Below, piece after piece: positions 15,963 through 24,545 of a stretch of 35,813 nt of DNA (the stretch's first letter is position 1; the number at the start of each line of letters is the position of its first letter). The notes beneath the pieces were generated by a model. The model ran no database searches and was not told the origin of the DNA. It saw only the letters and a list, made by a program, of their open reading frames with translations. The stretch spans positions 1-35,813 of the forward strand of contig JAFRIW010000025.1 of NCBI GenBank assembly GCA_017432565.1, in the 5' to 3' direction. The position numbers and the translations under genes are program-made. Source of the DNA: Lachnospiraceae bacterium. Its GTDB lineage: Bacteria; Bacillota; Clostridia; Lachnospirales; Lachnospiraceae.

Positions 15963-16544
15963 CTTCCCGTTTCCTTTTTTTCTGCTCTGAAACAGGTCGA
16001 TCAGTGTGCTGAGACGAATGGATGAAAGGCCAAGTGTTTCTGTGTACTCCAGCCCGGTCTGCTGCTTTATAAACAGGTCAAAAGCCGCCCGGTCTTTCGG
16101 CGTCAGTGTGCGGATGTCAATCATCAGCGCCTGGTTCCGGTTCAGAAACAGATAGACGTACGGATCTCTGGAAATCATCCGGATGATGCCGCTGTAAAGC
16201 GTGCGGGTTTCTTCCGATCCGGCTGTCCTGCTGTAGATCCCGTCCTGGGCAAACCGATAGCTCATCCGCATCTGTTTGCCCTTCATGACCCGCAGAATCC
16301 GTGTTCCGGTGTAGCTGGTCATTTTCCTCGAAAACGGAAGCAGAATGCAGCCGGCAAAGAGGAAGAGCATTCCCAGCGGGCTGTCGATTCCGACGGACAC
16401 GCCGTACAGGATCATGGCGATGGCAATCAGGATCCATACCACCCTCCGCAGAGGGTGGTATGCGTCCGTCACGGTCTGATCCATCAGCCGCACAGTGTCT
16501 TCATCATAGAGAATTTCCGCCCGGAACCGGTCTCCCGCACTCAC
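15960..16544 (-). CDS. YcxB-like membrane protein
   Basis: 194 residues. An N-terminal soluble segment with AEILYDEDTVR is followed by two hydrophobic helices (about residues 32-68) and a C-terminal domain with RFAQDGIYSRTAGSEE and YSGIIRMISRDPYVYLFL, the pattern of the YcxB-like family of unknown function. The start is a GTG overlapping the stop of the upstream hydratase gene by four bases (GTGA) with GAAGGA upstream, so translation is coupled. Its place as last gene of a catabolic operon is odd; a link to the pathway is not shown. Confidence 0.7.
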   Translation of the reverse strand: MSAGDRFRAEILYDEDTVRLMDQTVTDAYHPLRRVVWILIAIAMILYGVSVGIDSPLGMLFLFAGCILLPFSRKMTSYTGTRILRVMKGKQMRMSYRFAQDGIYSRTAGSEETRTLYSGIIRMISRDPYVYLFLNRNQALMIDIRTLTPKDRAAFDLFIKQQTGLEYTETLGLSSIRLSTLIDLFQSRKKGNGK

Positions 16545-17335
16545 TGCTTTCCTTCAGCCTCTCTTCTCGCCTTTTCCTTTGCCTCGCGCTTTTTGCGGAG
16601 CATCTCGTTGTGTGCCGCGAGAACCTCGTCTCTCTTCGGATCCTTCAGCATAATATGGGTCTGCTTGCAGTCGATCCGGTATTCCTTCTCGCTGTCGCGG
16701 TTCACCAGTTCTTTGATAGCCGCTTTGACGCACTGAACGGATTTGGTGTAATTCGCAGTGATCTGTCTCGCGAGTGCATAAGCTTCATCCAGCGCCTGCT
16801 CTCTGGGAACGACGGAGTAGATCTGACCGAATTCGGCGATCTTCTGCACGCCGATCTTCTTGCCGGTCAGCGCCATGTAGCGCATGAATTTCTCCGGCAT
16901 CAGCTGACGCAGCGCACCGGTGCCGCCGCAGACACAGATCGTCACTTCCGGCTGACCGAAATAAGCGTCATCGGATGCCACAATCATATCACAGGCTGCC
17001 GCCAGGCAGGTGCCCAGGCCCATGACATAGCCCTGAATCTGGCAGATAACCGGGACCCGGCAGTTCTCGATCGCCAGGACGCTGCGGATATCCGCATCTT
17101 CATAGACCTTCAGGCCTTCATCGTCAAAAGCGTCAAAGTCGCCGGTGTCGCTTCCGGACATGAAGCCTTTGCCCTCACCCCGGAAAATGACACAGTGAAT
17201 GTCATCGCGCTCATTGATTCCTTCAAAGGTTTCGGAAATCTCAATATTTGCCTCGTGAGAGACTGCGTTGATCGGCGCTCTCTGGAATGTTACGAGGGCA
17301 ATATTGTCCTTCACTTCCATTGTAACAAATTTCAT
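16541..17335 (-). CDS. Enoyl-CoA hydratase/isomerase-fold protein, paralog 2
   Basis: 264 residues, normal crotonase length. The first oxyanion-hole region is GKGFMSGSD and the second is VMGLGT. At the position of the classical first catalytic Glu (Glu144 of rat hydratase) there is Cys110; the second, Glu130 in FGQPEV, is kept. This single-Glu state is known in crotonase-fold isomerases, decarboxylases and hydrolases, so simple hydratase activity is not assured. The protein aligns without gaps to the upstream paralog over its whole length. Its ATG overlaps that gene's stop (ATGA), pointing to 1:1 synthesis and perhaps a mixed oligomer. The C-terminus is a Lys/Glu/Arg-rich tail. Confidence 0.88.
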   Translation of the reverse strand: MKFVTMEVKDNIALVTFQRAPINAVSHEANIEISETFEGINERDDIHCVIFRGEGKGFMSGSDTGDFDAFDDEGLKVYEDADIRSVLAIENCRVPVICQIQGYVMGLGTCLAAACDMIVASDDAYFGQPEVTICVCGGTGALRQLMPEKFMRYMALTGKKIGVQKIAEFGQIYSVVPREQALDEAYALARQITANYTKSVQCVKAAIKELVNRDSEKEYRIDCKQTHIMLKDPKRDEVLAAHNEMLRKKREAKEKARREAEGKQ

Positions 17336-18126
17336 GCTTTTCCCCCTTCTGCTGCCTTCGCCGCTGCCTTGGCCGCCTTTTTCTTCTCGAGCATCTCGTA
17401 GTGCTCCTTCAGAACCTGTTCGCGGTTGGGATCCTTCAGCAGCTGATGTGTATACGTGCAGTCTACGTAGAAGTCTCTCGCCTTGTCGTGGTTGGTCAGC
17501 TCATTGATGGCCGCCTTGACACACTGAACGGATCTGGTGTAATTTGCCGTGATTTCACGGGCGGTCTCCATCGCCGCGTCAAAAGCTTCCTCTCTGGGAA
17601 CAACCTTCAGGATGTTGCCGTATTTTGCAATTTCCTTCACGCTGATCTTCTTTCCGGTGTATGCCATGTACCGCAGATATTTTTCCGGTACCAGCATCCG
17701 GATGGCGTCGGTTCCGCCGACGACGCAGATGGTCACTTCCGGGAGAGAGAAGTACGCGTCGTCCGCAGCGACAATGATGTCACTCGCGGCGGCCAGCGTC
17801 GTCCCGTGCCCCATGACATAACCCTGCACCTGGCAGATGACGGGAACGCGGCAGTTGTACACTGCCAGAATTCCGCGGACATCCGCATCCTCATAGCGGC
17901 TCAGGCCGTCGTCATCGAAAGCGCCGAAGTCATCGACGTCGCTTCCGGACATGAAGCCTTTGCCTTCCGCGCGCAGGATCACGCACCAGACGTCGTCCAT
18001 CGTGTTGATGTCTTCAAAAATCTGCGTGAGTTCTTCGTTCGCCTGCATATTCACTGCATTGATCGGCGGGCGGGAGAACGTCACGATTCCGATATGTTCT
18101 CTGATTTCAAAAGTAACAAAGTCCAT
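17332..18126 (-). CDS. Enoyl-CoA hydratase/isomerase-fold protein, paralog 1
   Basis: 264 residues from an ATG at 18126 with AAAGGA six bases upstream; another ATG two codons earlier is less well spaced, and the paralog begins at the same point. The CoA-binding and oxyanion segments GKGFMSGSD and VMGHGT are present. The first catalytic Glu is replaced by Thr110, while Glu130 in SLPEV remains. With the class III CoA-transferase 70 bases upstream it forms a likely activation-plus-conversion module acting on a CoA thioester. Roughly half or more of the residues match paralog 2. Exact chemistry unknown. Confidence 0.88.
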   Translation of the reverse strand: MDFVTFEIREHIGIVTFSRPPINAVNMQANEELTQIFEDINTMDDVWCVILRAEGKGFMSGSDVDDFGAFDDDGLSRYEDADVRGILAVYNCRVPVICQVQGYVMGHGTTLAAASDIIVAADDAYFSLPEVTICVVGGTDAIRMLVPEKYLRYMAYTGKKISVKEIAKYGNILKVVPREEAFDAAMETAREITANYTRSVQCVKAAINELTNHDKARDFYVDCTYTHQLLKDPNREQVLKEHYEMLEKKKAAKAAAKAAEGGKA

Positions 18127-18164
18127 TTTCATTCCTTTCCTGTCACTGCTCCGCTCAGGCCGCG

Positions 18165-18181
18165 CGCCTTCTGTGAAGGCG
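18165..18181 (-). promoter_or_regulatory. Hairpin between the CoA-transferase and hydratase genes
   Basis: CGCCTTC and GAAGGCG arms around a three-base loop, in the 70-base gap. No T-run, so probably an mRNA processing or stability element. Confidence 0.4.
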
Positions 18182-18196
18182 TGCATTATCAGATCG

Positions 18197-19378
18197 TCAG
18201 ATCGTGCCCTGTTCCTTATACGCCGCGATTTCCTCCGCGCTCTTTCCGAGCACCTGCGCGAGAATCTCGTCATTGTGCTCACCGATTTTCGGCGCGCGCG
18301 TATAGGTCACCGGTGCCTCGGACATGTGAAGCGGGCTGCCCTGGAATGTGCACATTCCGGCGCCGGGCACTTCCATTTCCACCAGATCTCCGCGGAAGCG
18401 GATCTGCTCCGATGCGAAGATGCCTGCCATGTCATTCACCGGTGCGGTGATGATGCCGGCCTCCACCAGCTCCTTCTCCGCCTCGGCCGCGGTCTTGGTC
18501 ATGAACCATTCGCGGACATAGCCTTCCACTTCGTCGCGGTAATCCACACGGCCCTGGTGCGTATCGAACTTCGGATCGTCCATGGCCGGATTGCCGATCA
18601 GCTTCTTTAACAGCTCATAGCTCTTATCCTCGCCCGCATGCATCACGACATATCCGCCGTCTTTTGTCTTATAGCAGTCCGCGGGAACCGAGAGCGGATC
18701 CGTGTTGCCGTGACGGGTCGGAATCACGCCGTTTGCGGAATAATTTGCGACATAGGTGTGCATCATGGAGACCATGCAGTCCACCATCGAAATGTCAATA
18801 TACTGGCCTTTTCCGGTCTGATTTCTCTGCAGAATCGCTGCGAGAATCGCATAAGCCGTGTAGAGACCCGTGCTCAGATCGGAGATGACCGTTCCGGCTG
18901 CGACCGGTCCGGATTCCTCTGTGCCGGAGATGGCGTAGAGACCGCCGACCGCCTGGGCAACCGGGTCAAAAGCAGGCCGCAGAGCGTCGGGGCCTGTCTG
19001 ACCGAAGCCGGAGATGGAAGCGACGATAATCCGCGGATTGATCTCCTTCAGATCCTCATAGCTGATTCCCATTTTCTTTATGGTTCCCGGACGGTAATTC
19101 TCGATCACAACGTCCGATTCCTTAATCAGATCCTTCAGCAGCTGCATGCCTTCAGGGCTGCGGGTCTGGATCGTGACACCCTTCTTATTACGATTAAAGG
19201 TCGGCACATAGAGGGACTCTCCGTTCATAAACGGACCGAGGGCTCTCGCGTCCTCGCCCCTTCCGGGCCGCTCAACCTTGATGACCTCCGCGCCCATATC
19301 CGCGAGCAGCATGCCGCAGAACGGCGCAGAAACAAATCTGCCCAGATCTACTACCCTGATACCTTCCAATGGCTTCAT
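18197..19378 (-). CDS. CoA-transferase family III (CaiB/BaiF type)
   Basis: 393 residues from MKPLEGIRVVDLGRF, the usual family opening, with GGGGAAAG upstream; a start eight codons earlier would overlap the dehydrogenase stop. It moves CoA between carboxylic acids through an acyl-aspartate intermediate. Asp167 in ISDLSTG corresponds to the catalytic Asp of formyl-CoA transferase. Further family motifs are IKVERPGRGED and FGQTGP. It lies 13 bases after the dehydrogenase and just before the two crotonase-fold genes. Substrate unknown; 3-hydroxypropionate is one possible reading if malonate semialdehyde is made downstream. Confidence 0.92.
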   Translation of the reverse strand: MKPLEGIRVVDLGRFVSAPFCGMLLADMGAEVIKVERPGRGEDARALGPFMNGESLYVPTFNRNKKGVTIQTRSPEGMQLLKDLIKESDVVIENYRPGTIKKMGISYEDLKEINPRIIVASISGFGQTGPDALRPAFDPVAQAVGGLYAISGTEESGPVAAGTVISDLSTGLYTAYAILAAILQRNQTGKGQYIDISMVDCMVSMMHTYVANYSANGVIPTRHGNTDPLSVPADCYKTKDGGYVVMHAGEDKSYELLKKLIGNPAMDDPKFDTHQGRVDYRDEVEGYVREWFMTKTAAEAEKELVEAGIITAPVNDMAGIFASEQIRFRGDLVEMEVPGAGMCTFQGSPLHMSEAPVTYTRAPKIGEHNDEILAQVLGKSAEEIAAYKEQGTI

Positions 19379-19391
19379 GTAACTTTCCCCC

Positions 19392-20420
19392 TTACTCCCC
19401 AAAGTTGATCAGCACCTTCAGTGCGGTCTTGTCTGTTCTCGCGCGGCGGAATGCCTCGATGGCCTGTTCCTTCGGATAGATCTCGGAGACCATGTTCCGG
19501 AGGAAATCATTCATGATACCCATGTTCACGAGCTTTACTGCGCCGCTCATGCTTAAGGATCTGGAATTTCTCACGCCGAGGAAGTCAATCTCGTTGAAGA
19601 TGATTTTGTTAATGTCAAAATTCTTGAATGTGCCTGCAGGCATACCGACCTGGACAAAGGTCGCGCCGGGCTTTAAGACGCTCAGGCAGGCATTGAAGCC
19701 GGGCTCAACGCCGGTCACCTCGAAGACCTTGTCAAACAGCTGTCCGCCGGAGAAGGCGAGGCACTGTTCCATGAAGTCAGGTGCTTTGGCATCCACGACG
19801 TTCAGACCGTTCTTTCTGCAGAGGGCGATTCTTGCGTCATCCGCCTCGGAGACCAGTACATGGCCGCCCTGCAGCTCCGCCACCTTCGCGATCAGCGTGC
19901 CGATGGTGCCGCCGCCGCACACGAAAACTTCCTGTCCCAGCTGCAGACCCGAACGTCTCACATCGTGGACAGCAATCGTCAGCGGCTCGACAAGGGCCGC
20001 GGCTTTCATATCGACATCATCATTGAATTTCAGAAGACGGTCGGCACGGATTTTGACATATTCCTGGAAAAATCCGTCCATGTTGGTGCCCATGATCCGG
20101 ACGTTCTGGCACAGGTTTTCGTGGCCGTTCCGGCAGTTGTCACACACGCCGCAGCTGTACACTGCGTGCATGGTCACTTTATCGCCGACCTTGATATCGC
20201 TTCTGCGATCAGAATTGATTGCGTAGACCGTTCCGCAGGACTCGTGGCCCATGATCAGCGGTGTCTTCGCTCTCGGGTTCTCACCCGCTATGATATGCAT
20301 ATCGGATCCGCAGATCCCGGCATATTTGATTCTTACAACAGCTTCCTCCGGACCGCACTCCGGGATTTCTCTCTCCACCAGCTCAAGTTTTTCGTACTCG
20401 GGCATCAATAATGAAAGCAT
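19392..20420 (-). CDS. Zinc-dependent alcohol/polyol dehydrogenase (MDR family)
   Basis: 342 residues, normal for threonine/sorbitol-dehydrogenase-like MDR enzymes. Catalytic zinc ligands Cys37 and the His59-Glu60 pair in GICGSD and GHESCG are present, as is the structural zinc site Cys90, Cys93, Cys96, Cys104. The nucleotide-binding loop GGGTIG follows. It would oxidise a secondary alcohol of a polyol or sugar acid with NAD(P)+. The start has GGAGG. It sits 90 bases after lacI in the same direction and without a clear promoter in the gap, so read-through from the lacI promoter is likely. Confidence 0.9.
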   Translation of the reverse strand: MLSLLMPEYEKLELVEREIPECGPEEAVVRIKYAGICGSDMHIIAGENPRAKTPLIMGHESCGTVYAINSDRRSDIKVGDKVTMHAVYSCGVCDNCRNGHENLCQNVRIMGTNMDGFFQEYVKIRADRLLKFNDDVDMKAAALVEPLTIAVHDVRRSGLQLGQEVFVCGGGTIGTLIAKVAELQGGHVLVSEADDARIALCRKNGLNVVDAKAPDFMEQCLAFSGGQLFDKVFEVTGVEPGFNACLSVLKPGATFVQVGMPAGTFKNFDINKIIFNEIDFLGVRNSRSLSMSGAVKLVNMGIMNDFLRNMVSEIYPKEQAIEAFRRARTDKTALKVLINFGE

Positions 20421-20510
20421 GGTTATCCTCCTCTTCTCCGGTGCAGCCGCAGCATCCGGGATCCTGAAGCAGAATCCGTCCGGATTTCAGTCTGCGGGCT
20501 GCTGCCCAGA

Positions 20511-21521
20511 TTACCGAGAAGGCCGCTGTTCCGTGGAAGCGTGGAAGGATATGTCCATCTGAAGCATGACAGAATCCCCGACATCTTCGCCTCTGATCAT
20601 CCGGATCAGATGCTCCGTAGCGAGCCGCCCTCTCTCATAAGTGGGCTGATTCATTGTCGTGAGGCCGATCCCCAGCAGTTCGGATAGAGAAATTCCGTCC
20701 GAGCTGACCAGCGAAATATCCGCCGGAATCCGGAGATTGTGCTCCTCAACCGCTCTTTTTGCGCCGATTGCCATCATGTCACTGCAGGCAAAGACCGCTG
20801 TCATATCCCGATGGGTGTTCAGCAGCTCGTTCATCTGATCGTAGCCGCTGTTAGCGCTGGTATCGCCGAACCGGACCAGCTCCGGATCAAAAGGAATATC
20901 GTATTTCTTCAGAACATTCTTGTAGCCGCGGAGTCTGGCATTATTGCTGTACAGCCTCTTCGGGCCCAGAATCAGGCCGATCCGTCTGTGCCCGTAGCCG
21001 ATCAGATGCTCCATGACCTTGCAGCTGGCGTCATACTCATCCACCGCCACATAGTGAAGCTCCGGCAGGCCTTCCACTCTGGAGGAAGCGACAATCGGAA
21101 TCCCTGTGTCGATCAGTTCCTTCAGCTCATCGCGGCTGTCCCTGCCCGGTGTCAGGACAAGGATACCGTCCACAAGCTTGCGGTTCACCAGCGACAGGCT
21201 GTCTCCGTGAGCCAGATACGTAATGATCACATGGTAATCATTACGGCGGGATTCCTGAAATATGCCCTTCATCAGATCCGCAAAATACGGATTCTCGAAG
21301 ATGTCCGCGGCATCGCTTGTCAGTGCCAGTCCGATCGTCATGCTCTTCTGCGTGGAGAAGGCCTGTGCCCGCGCATTCGGAATGTAATTGTATTCTTCAA
21401 TTACCTTCTCGACGCGGCGTCTGGTCTCTTCGTTGACGTTGGACTGTTTGTTGATGACGCGCGATACGGTTGTCTTTGAAACACCGGCGAGTCTTGCAAT
21501 TTCCAAAATTCCTGTGCTCAT
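20511..21521 (-). CDS. LacI-family transcriptional regulator
   Basis: 336 residues. The N-terminal helix-turn-helix (about residues 5-25) reads LEIARLAGVSKTTVSRVIN, followed by the hinge helix YIPNARAQAFSTQ and a periplasmic-binding-protein-like effector domain ending in the family's PTYERGRLATEHLI region. The ATG at 21521 with GAGGT upstream is preferred over a GTG two codons earlier. Two overlapping palindromes with LacI-type character lie between its -10 box and its start codon, indicating autoregulation. The same sites at dctP and the SDR gene make this protein the most likely regulator of the whole cluster. The effector is unknown. Confidence 0.93.
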   Translation of the reverse strand: MSTGILEIARLAGVSKTTVSRVINKQSNVNEETRRRVEKVIEEYNYIPNARAQAFSTQKSMTIGLALTSDAADIFENPYFADLMKGIFQESRRNDYHVIITYLAHGDSLSLVNRKLVDGILVLTPGRDSRDELKELIDTGIPIVASSRVEGLPELHYVAVDEYDASCKVMEHLIGYGHRRIGLILGPKRLYSNNARLRGYKNVLKKYDIPFDPELVRFGDTSANSGYDQMNELLNTHRDMTAVFACSDMMAIGAKRAVEEHNLRIPADISLVSSDGISLSELLGIGLTTMNQPTYERGRLATEHLIRMIRGEDVGDSVMLQMDISFHASTEQRPSR

Positions 21522-21560
21522 AGTCACCTCAAGCTCTGGGCCAGCAATCCGGGAAACGCA

Positions 21561-21590
21561 ATGAAACCAATTTCATGAAACCGTTCCCAT
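21561..21590 (-). promoter_or_regulatory. Double LacI-type operator at the lacI promoter
   Basis: ATGAAACCAATTTCAT (21561-21576) overlaps ATGAAACCGTTCCCAT (21575-21590) by two bases, the same layout as at dctP. The 16-mer nearer to the -10 box is identical in all three promoters. Confidence 0.78.
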
Positions 21591-21596
21591 AATCTA

Positions 21597-21683
21597 GTTA
21601 TACGATACCTCATCTGCCCGATGCTTGTCAAGGACAAACTGTCCTCAAAACAGATTCCGGAACGGATGAAGGTATCGTATAAC
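21597..21683. repeat. Long inverted repeat around the lacI promoter
   Basis: GTTATACGATACCTCATC (21597-21614) recurs inverted, with one extra base, at 21665-21683. The core TATCGTATA also occurs at the SDR promoter. Between the arms AGGACA-AAC-TGTCCT (21631-21645) is a further small palindrome directly upstream of the -35. Confidence 0.65.
21602..21631 (-). promoter_or_regulatory. SigA promoter of the lacI operon
   Basis: Minus strand TTGACA (21631-21626), 18-base spacer, TATCGT (21607-21602). The same -10 word is found at the SDR promoter. Confidence 0.7.
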
Positions 21684-21753
21684 ATATCTGCTAACCCTGT
21701 TCTGTTACTATTGCTGCTGTCTGCTTTGTTTCAGTTACATTTTTTCTCTCCGG

Positions 21754-22719
21754 TCAGCGATTCACAATGTTGATCGGATTTCCTTCGATGAAGGAGCGGA
21801 TGTTGTCCGCGGTCACATCCATGATCCGCTGTCTTGCATCTTTTGCCGCCCAGGAGATGTGCGGTGTGATCAGGCAGTTCGGCGCCTTCAGCAGCGGATT
21901 GTCCGCTTTGATCGGCTCCGTCGAGACCACGTCGAGTCCCGCTGCGTAAATCTGTCCGGACGAGAGTGCGTCCGCCAGATCCTGCTCTGCAACCAGGCCG
22001 CCGCGGCTGTTGTTGATCAGGATGACGCCCTTCTTCATCTTCTCAATGTTTTCGCGGCAGATGATGCCTGCCGTCGAAGGCGTCTGCGGGCAGTGCAGGA
22101 AGATCACGTCAGACTCCGCAAGGAGCGTGTCGAGATCCGTGTACTCCGCCACTTCTCTTCCCGCATCGGTTTCGTGCGGGTTGACAGCGAGCACACGCAT
22201 GCCCAGGGCGCCCAGGATCCGCGCGCTGGCCTGGCCGATCCGGCCGAGGCCGATGATGCCGGCCGTCTTTCCGGCGAGCTCGATCATCGGATAATCCCAG
22301 AAGCACCAGTCAATATTGTTCTGCCATCTGCCTTCGTGAACCGCATCACTGTGATGGGCATAATGTGCACAGATCTCCAGCAGCAGACCGACCGCATACT
22401 GCGCGACGATCTGAGTCCCGTAAGCCGGAACGTTGGCCACAAGAATTCCCTTCTCCTTCGCGTAATCGCAGTCGACGACATTAAAACCGGTCGCCAGCAC
22501 CGCGATCAGCTTCAGGTTCGGGCAGGCATCGATGGTTCTGCTGCTGATCGGCGTCTTGTTGATCACTGCGATCTCGGCGTCGCCGATCCGCTCCGCGATC
22601 AGATCGGATTCCGCATAGGAGGTCCGGTCATACACCGTCAGATCGCCAAACTCTTTAAAGCCATCCCAGGACAGATCGCCCGGGTTTTCCGTATATGCAT
22701 CCAGAATAACTATTTTCAT
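21754..22719 (-). CDS. D-2-hydroxyacid dehydrogenase (glycerate/hydroxypyruvate reductase type)
   Basis: 321 residues from MKIVILDAYTENPGD, with AAGGAG upstream; a longer in-frame reading overlaps the preceding gene and lacks support. The Rossmann loop is GLGRIG (157-162). The catalytic Arg239 (NNSRGG), Glu268 (VVSTEP) and His287 (TPHISW) are all present, so the enzyme should be active in reducing 2-oxo acids or oxidising (R)-2-hydroxy acids with NAD(P). It lies 26 bases after the TIM-barrel gene and ends the deoR operon. Glyoxylate or hydroxypyruvate is the usual substrate of the subgroup. Confidence 0.9.
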   Translation of the reverse strand: MKIVILDAYTENPGDLSWDGFKEFGDLTVYDRTSYAESDLIAERIGDAEIAVINKTPISSRTIDACPNLKLIAVLATGFNVVDCDYAKEKGILVANVPAYGTQIVAQYAVGLLLEICAHYAHHSDAVHEGRWQNNIDWCFWDYPMIELAGKTAGIIGLGRIGQASARILGALGMRVLAVNPHETDAGREVAEYTDLDTLLAESDVIFLHCPQTPSTAGIICRENIEKMKKGVILINNSRGGLVAEQDLADALSSGQIYAAGLDVVSTEPIKADNPLLKAPNCLITPHISWAAKDARQRIMDVTADNIRSFIEGNPINIVNR

Positions 22720-22745
22720 TGTGTTCTCCTTTGCTTTCGTCCGCT

Positions 22746-23642
22746 TTAATCTTCCAGCAGAGCCCATGCGCGGTTTAAGCATCTCTTGGTGTTCGCAAGA
22801 ACAACTTCCTCGTCCTCATCCTTTGTGGGAGAAACTTCCATCGAAAGAACCATCGGATTCTTCGCGTTAAAGAAGCCCTCTTCCTTCAGAACTTCCAGAT
22901 AGTCCAGCAGTTCCGGAATATCATTTGCACTGCCGGGATAGCCGAATCTCTGATGCAGGTCGCCATAGCCTTCTGCCGCGGGATCCGCGACAGCATTGCC
23001 GAAGTGAAGATGTGTAATGTACGGTCTGCAGGTACGCACGACGTCCTTCGCTTTCTCATGGCAGATCGGGAAGTGAGAAAGATCCACAAGCAGGCCGAAG
23101 TTCGGGCAGGTCAGCCGGACATCCGCGGCAAAGCGGGCCGCCAGCGGCGAGGGGCCGATCAGGGCAGCCTTGTCCACATCGTAGTCAAAGACCTCCAGCT
23201 CGACATTCATATTTTTGGCGGCGGCTGCTTTGCAGACATTGACTGTCGTCTTAAGGAGCTGCTGATAAGCTTCTTCCTTCGTCTCCTCCTGCCATTTCCC
23301 GGCCAGGAATGCAATTCCCTGCGCGCCGAGGTATTCTGCCTCATCCAGTGCCTCGATCAGAACCTTCTCAGCCTTCAGGCGGCCTTCCTCATCCAGATCA
23401 TTCGGATTCAGCTTCGGTCCGAGCAGGCTCGGCTGCGCGCCGTAGCAGACTTTGAGATGAGACTGCTGCAGAATCTTTCTGGTCTCCTCTCTCTCCTCGT
23501 CCGTGACACAGTGCCTGACCTCGATCGCGTCAAAATAATCATCGGAGGCGATCCGTCTGACAGCTTCTACCGCGTCCAGTCTCGGATAAGACATCCAGCG
23601 GATGGTGCCGACCTGAAAATACTTGTGAATGGAATCTCTCAT
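22746..23642 (-). CDS. Sugar phosphate isomerase/epimerase family TIM-barrel protein
   Basis: 298 residues of the xylose-isomerase-like/AP-endonuclease 2 superfamily. Candidate metal ligands occur in the usual strand-end order: Glu148/Glu150 in NVELEVF, Asp187 and His190 in LLVDLSHF, His211/His213 in HLHFGN and Glu269 in LSMEV. Such enzymes isomerise, epimerise or dehydrate keto sugars; IolE and IolI of inositol catabolism belong to this fold, but similarity is too general to assign either. The start has AAGGAG and is 14 bases after deoR. It could carry out an early isomerisation of the substrate. Confidence 0.82.
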   Translation of the reverse strand: MRDSIHKYFQVGTIRWMSYPRLDAVEAVRRIASDDYFDAIEVRHCVTDEEREETRKILQQSHLKVCYGAQPSLLGPKLNPNDLDEEGRLKAEKVLIEALDEAEYLGAQGIAFLAGKWQEETKEEAYQQLLKTTVNVCKAAAAKNMNVELEVFDYDVDKAALIGPSPLAARFAADVRLTCPNFGLLVDLSHFPICHEKAKDVVRTCRPYITHLHFGNAVADPAAEGYGDLHQRFGYPGSANDIPELLDYLEVLKEEGFFNAKNPMVLSMEVSPTKDEDEEVVLANTKRCLNRAWALLED

Positions 23643-23656
23643 CTCTGTTCTCCTTT

Positions 23657-24442
23657 CTATTGAGCAGCGCCCTCCGGCAGTACCAGCCGGATTCCGTTGT
23701 CCCTGAAATACTTTATATACTCCTCCCCCGGGGAGGTGTCAGTCAGAATACAGTTGAAGTCCTCCGGTCTGCCGAAGGTCAGCAGCGAGGTCTTTCCGAA
23801 TTTGCCTGCATCCACCAGAAGGTATTTCTCCCGGCTGCGCTCGAGGACTTTCTTCTTAATATCAAACTCCTCCATCGTCGTATTGGACGCACCTGTTTCC
23901 AGGGAGAACGCGGTGCAGGCCATGAATGCTTTGCTGATATTATATCTGCCGAGCATTTCGATGCACTGTTCTCCGATCAGGGAGGCAGTCTTATGCTTCA
24001 GGTTTCCCGGCAGGCCTATGACGGTAAACTGAGGATAGTCCAGTGCGGAATGAAGCACATAAACGCTGTTGGTGATAATCGTCAGGTGCTGAAACGACTG
24101 AAGATATTTCAGCAGCGGCACCGTCGAAGTCCCGGTGTCGATGAAGATCATGTCGTCTTCCTCGACAAAGCCGGCTGCGAGCCGGGCGATCTGTTCTTTC
24201 TGTTCCCGGTTTCTGACATTTCTTTCAGAATAGGAAATCAGCTGGTCCACTCTGAGCGGCTCGACTGTTTTCTTTCTGGCTCCGCCATACACTTTTTCAA
24301 TGCTCCCGCGCGCGCAGAGCTCATTCAGGTCCCGCCGCAGGGTGTTCATGGAGATCCCGAACACATCGAGCATTTCCTGCATGGTGACGATCTCGTGCTC
24401 GCAGATATACTCCTCCAATTGCTGGATTCTTTCGGATTTCAT
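23657..24442 (-). CDS. DeoR/GlpR-family transcriptional regulator
   Basis: 261 residues from an ATG with AGAAGG upstream; an in-frame TTG nine codons earlier was rejected. The helix-turn-helix around residues 20-40 (MLDVFGISMNTLRRDLNEL) and the following wing GSIEKVYGGA are typical. The sensor domain has DDMIFIDTGTSTV, the phosphate-sugar-binding region of the family, so a phosphorylated intermediate is the likely effector. It begins the minus-strand operon with the isomerase and hydroxyacid dehydrogenase and is divergent from the aldolase-kinase operon, the usual place for a local regulator. Confidence 0.9.
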   Translation of the reverse strand: MKSERIQQLEEYICEHEIVTMQEMLDVFGISMNTLRRDLNELCARGSIEKVYGGARKKTVEPLRVDQLISYSERNVRNREQKEQIARLAAGFVEEDDMIFIDTGTSTVPLLKYLQSFQHLTIITNSVYVLHSALDYPQFTVIGLPGNLKHKTASLIGEQCIEMLGRYNISKAFMACTAFSLETGASNTTMEEFDIKKKVLERSREKYLLVDAGKFGKTSLLTFGRPEDFNCILTDTSPGEEYIKYFRDNGIRLVLPEGAAQ

Positions 24443-24470
24443 AGACCTTCTGTCCCTCAAGTCTCTCAAA

Positions 24471-24476
24471 ATTATA
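24471..24476 (-). promoter_or_regulatory. -10 box of the deoR operon
   Basis: TATAAT on the minus strand 28 bases before the deoR ATG; the -35 region is weak. Confidence 0.5.
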
Positions 24477-24545
24477 TCACTTTATTCCGGAAATTCACCT
24501 AATATAATAGTAGATCTTCCGGGAGAAAGCAATAACTTCCCAAAA

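Noticed and set aside
16301..17401. 366-codon plus-strand open frame
   Set aside because: Spans the antisense of two overlapping real genes and has no start signal.
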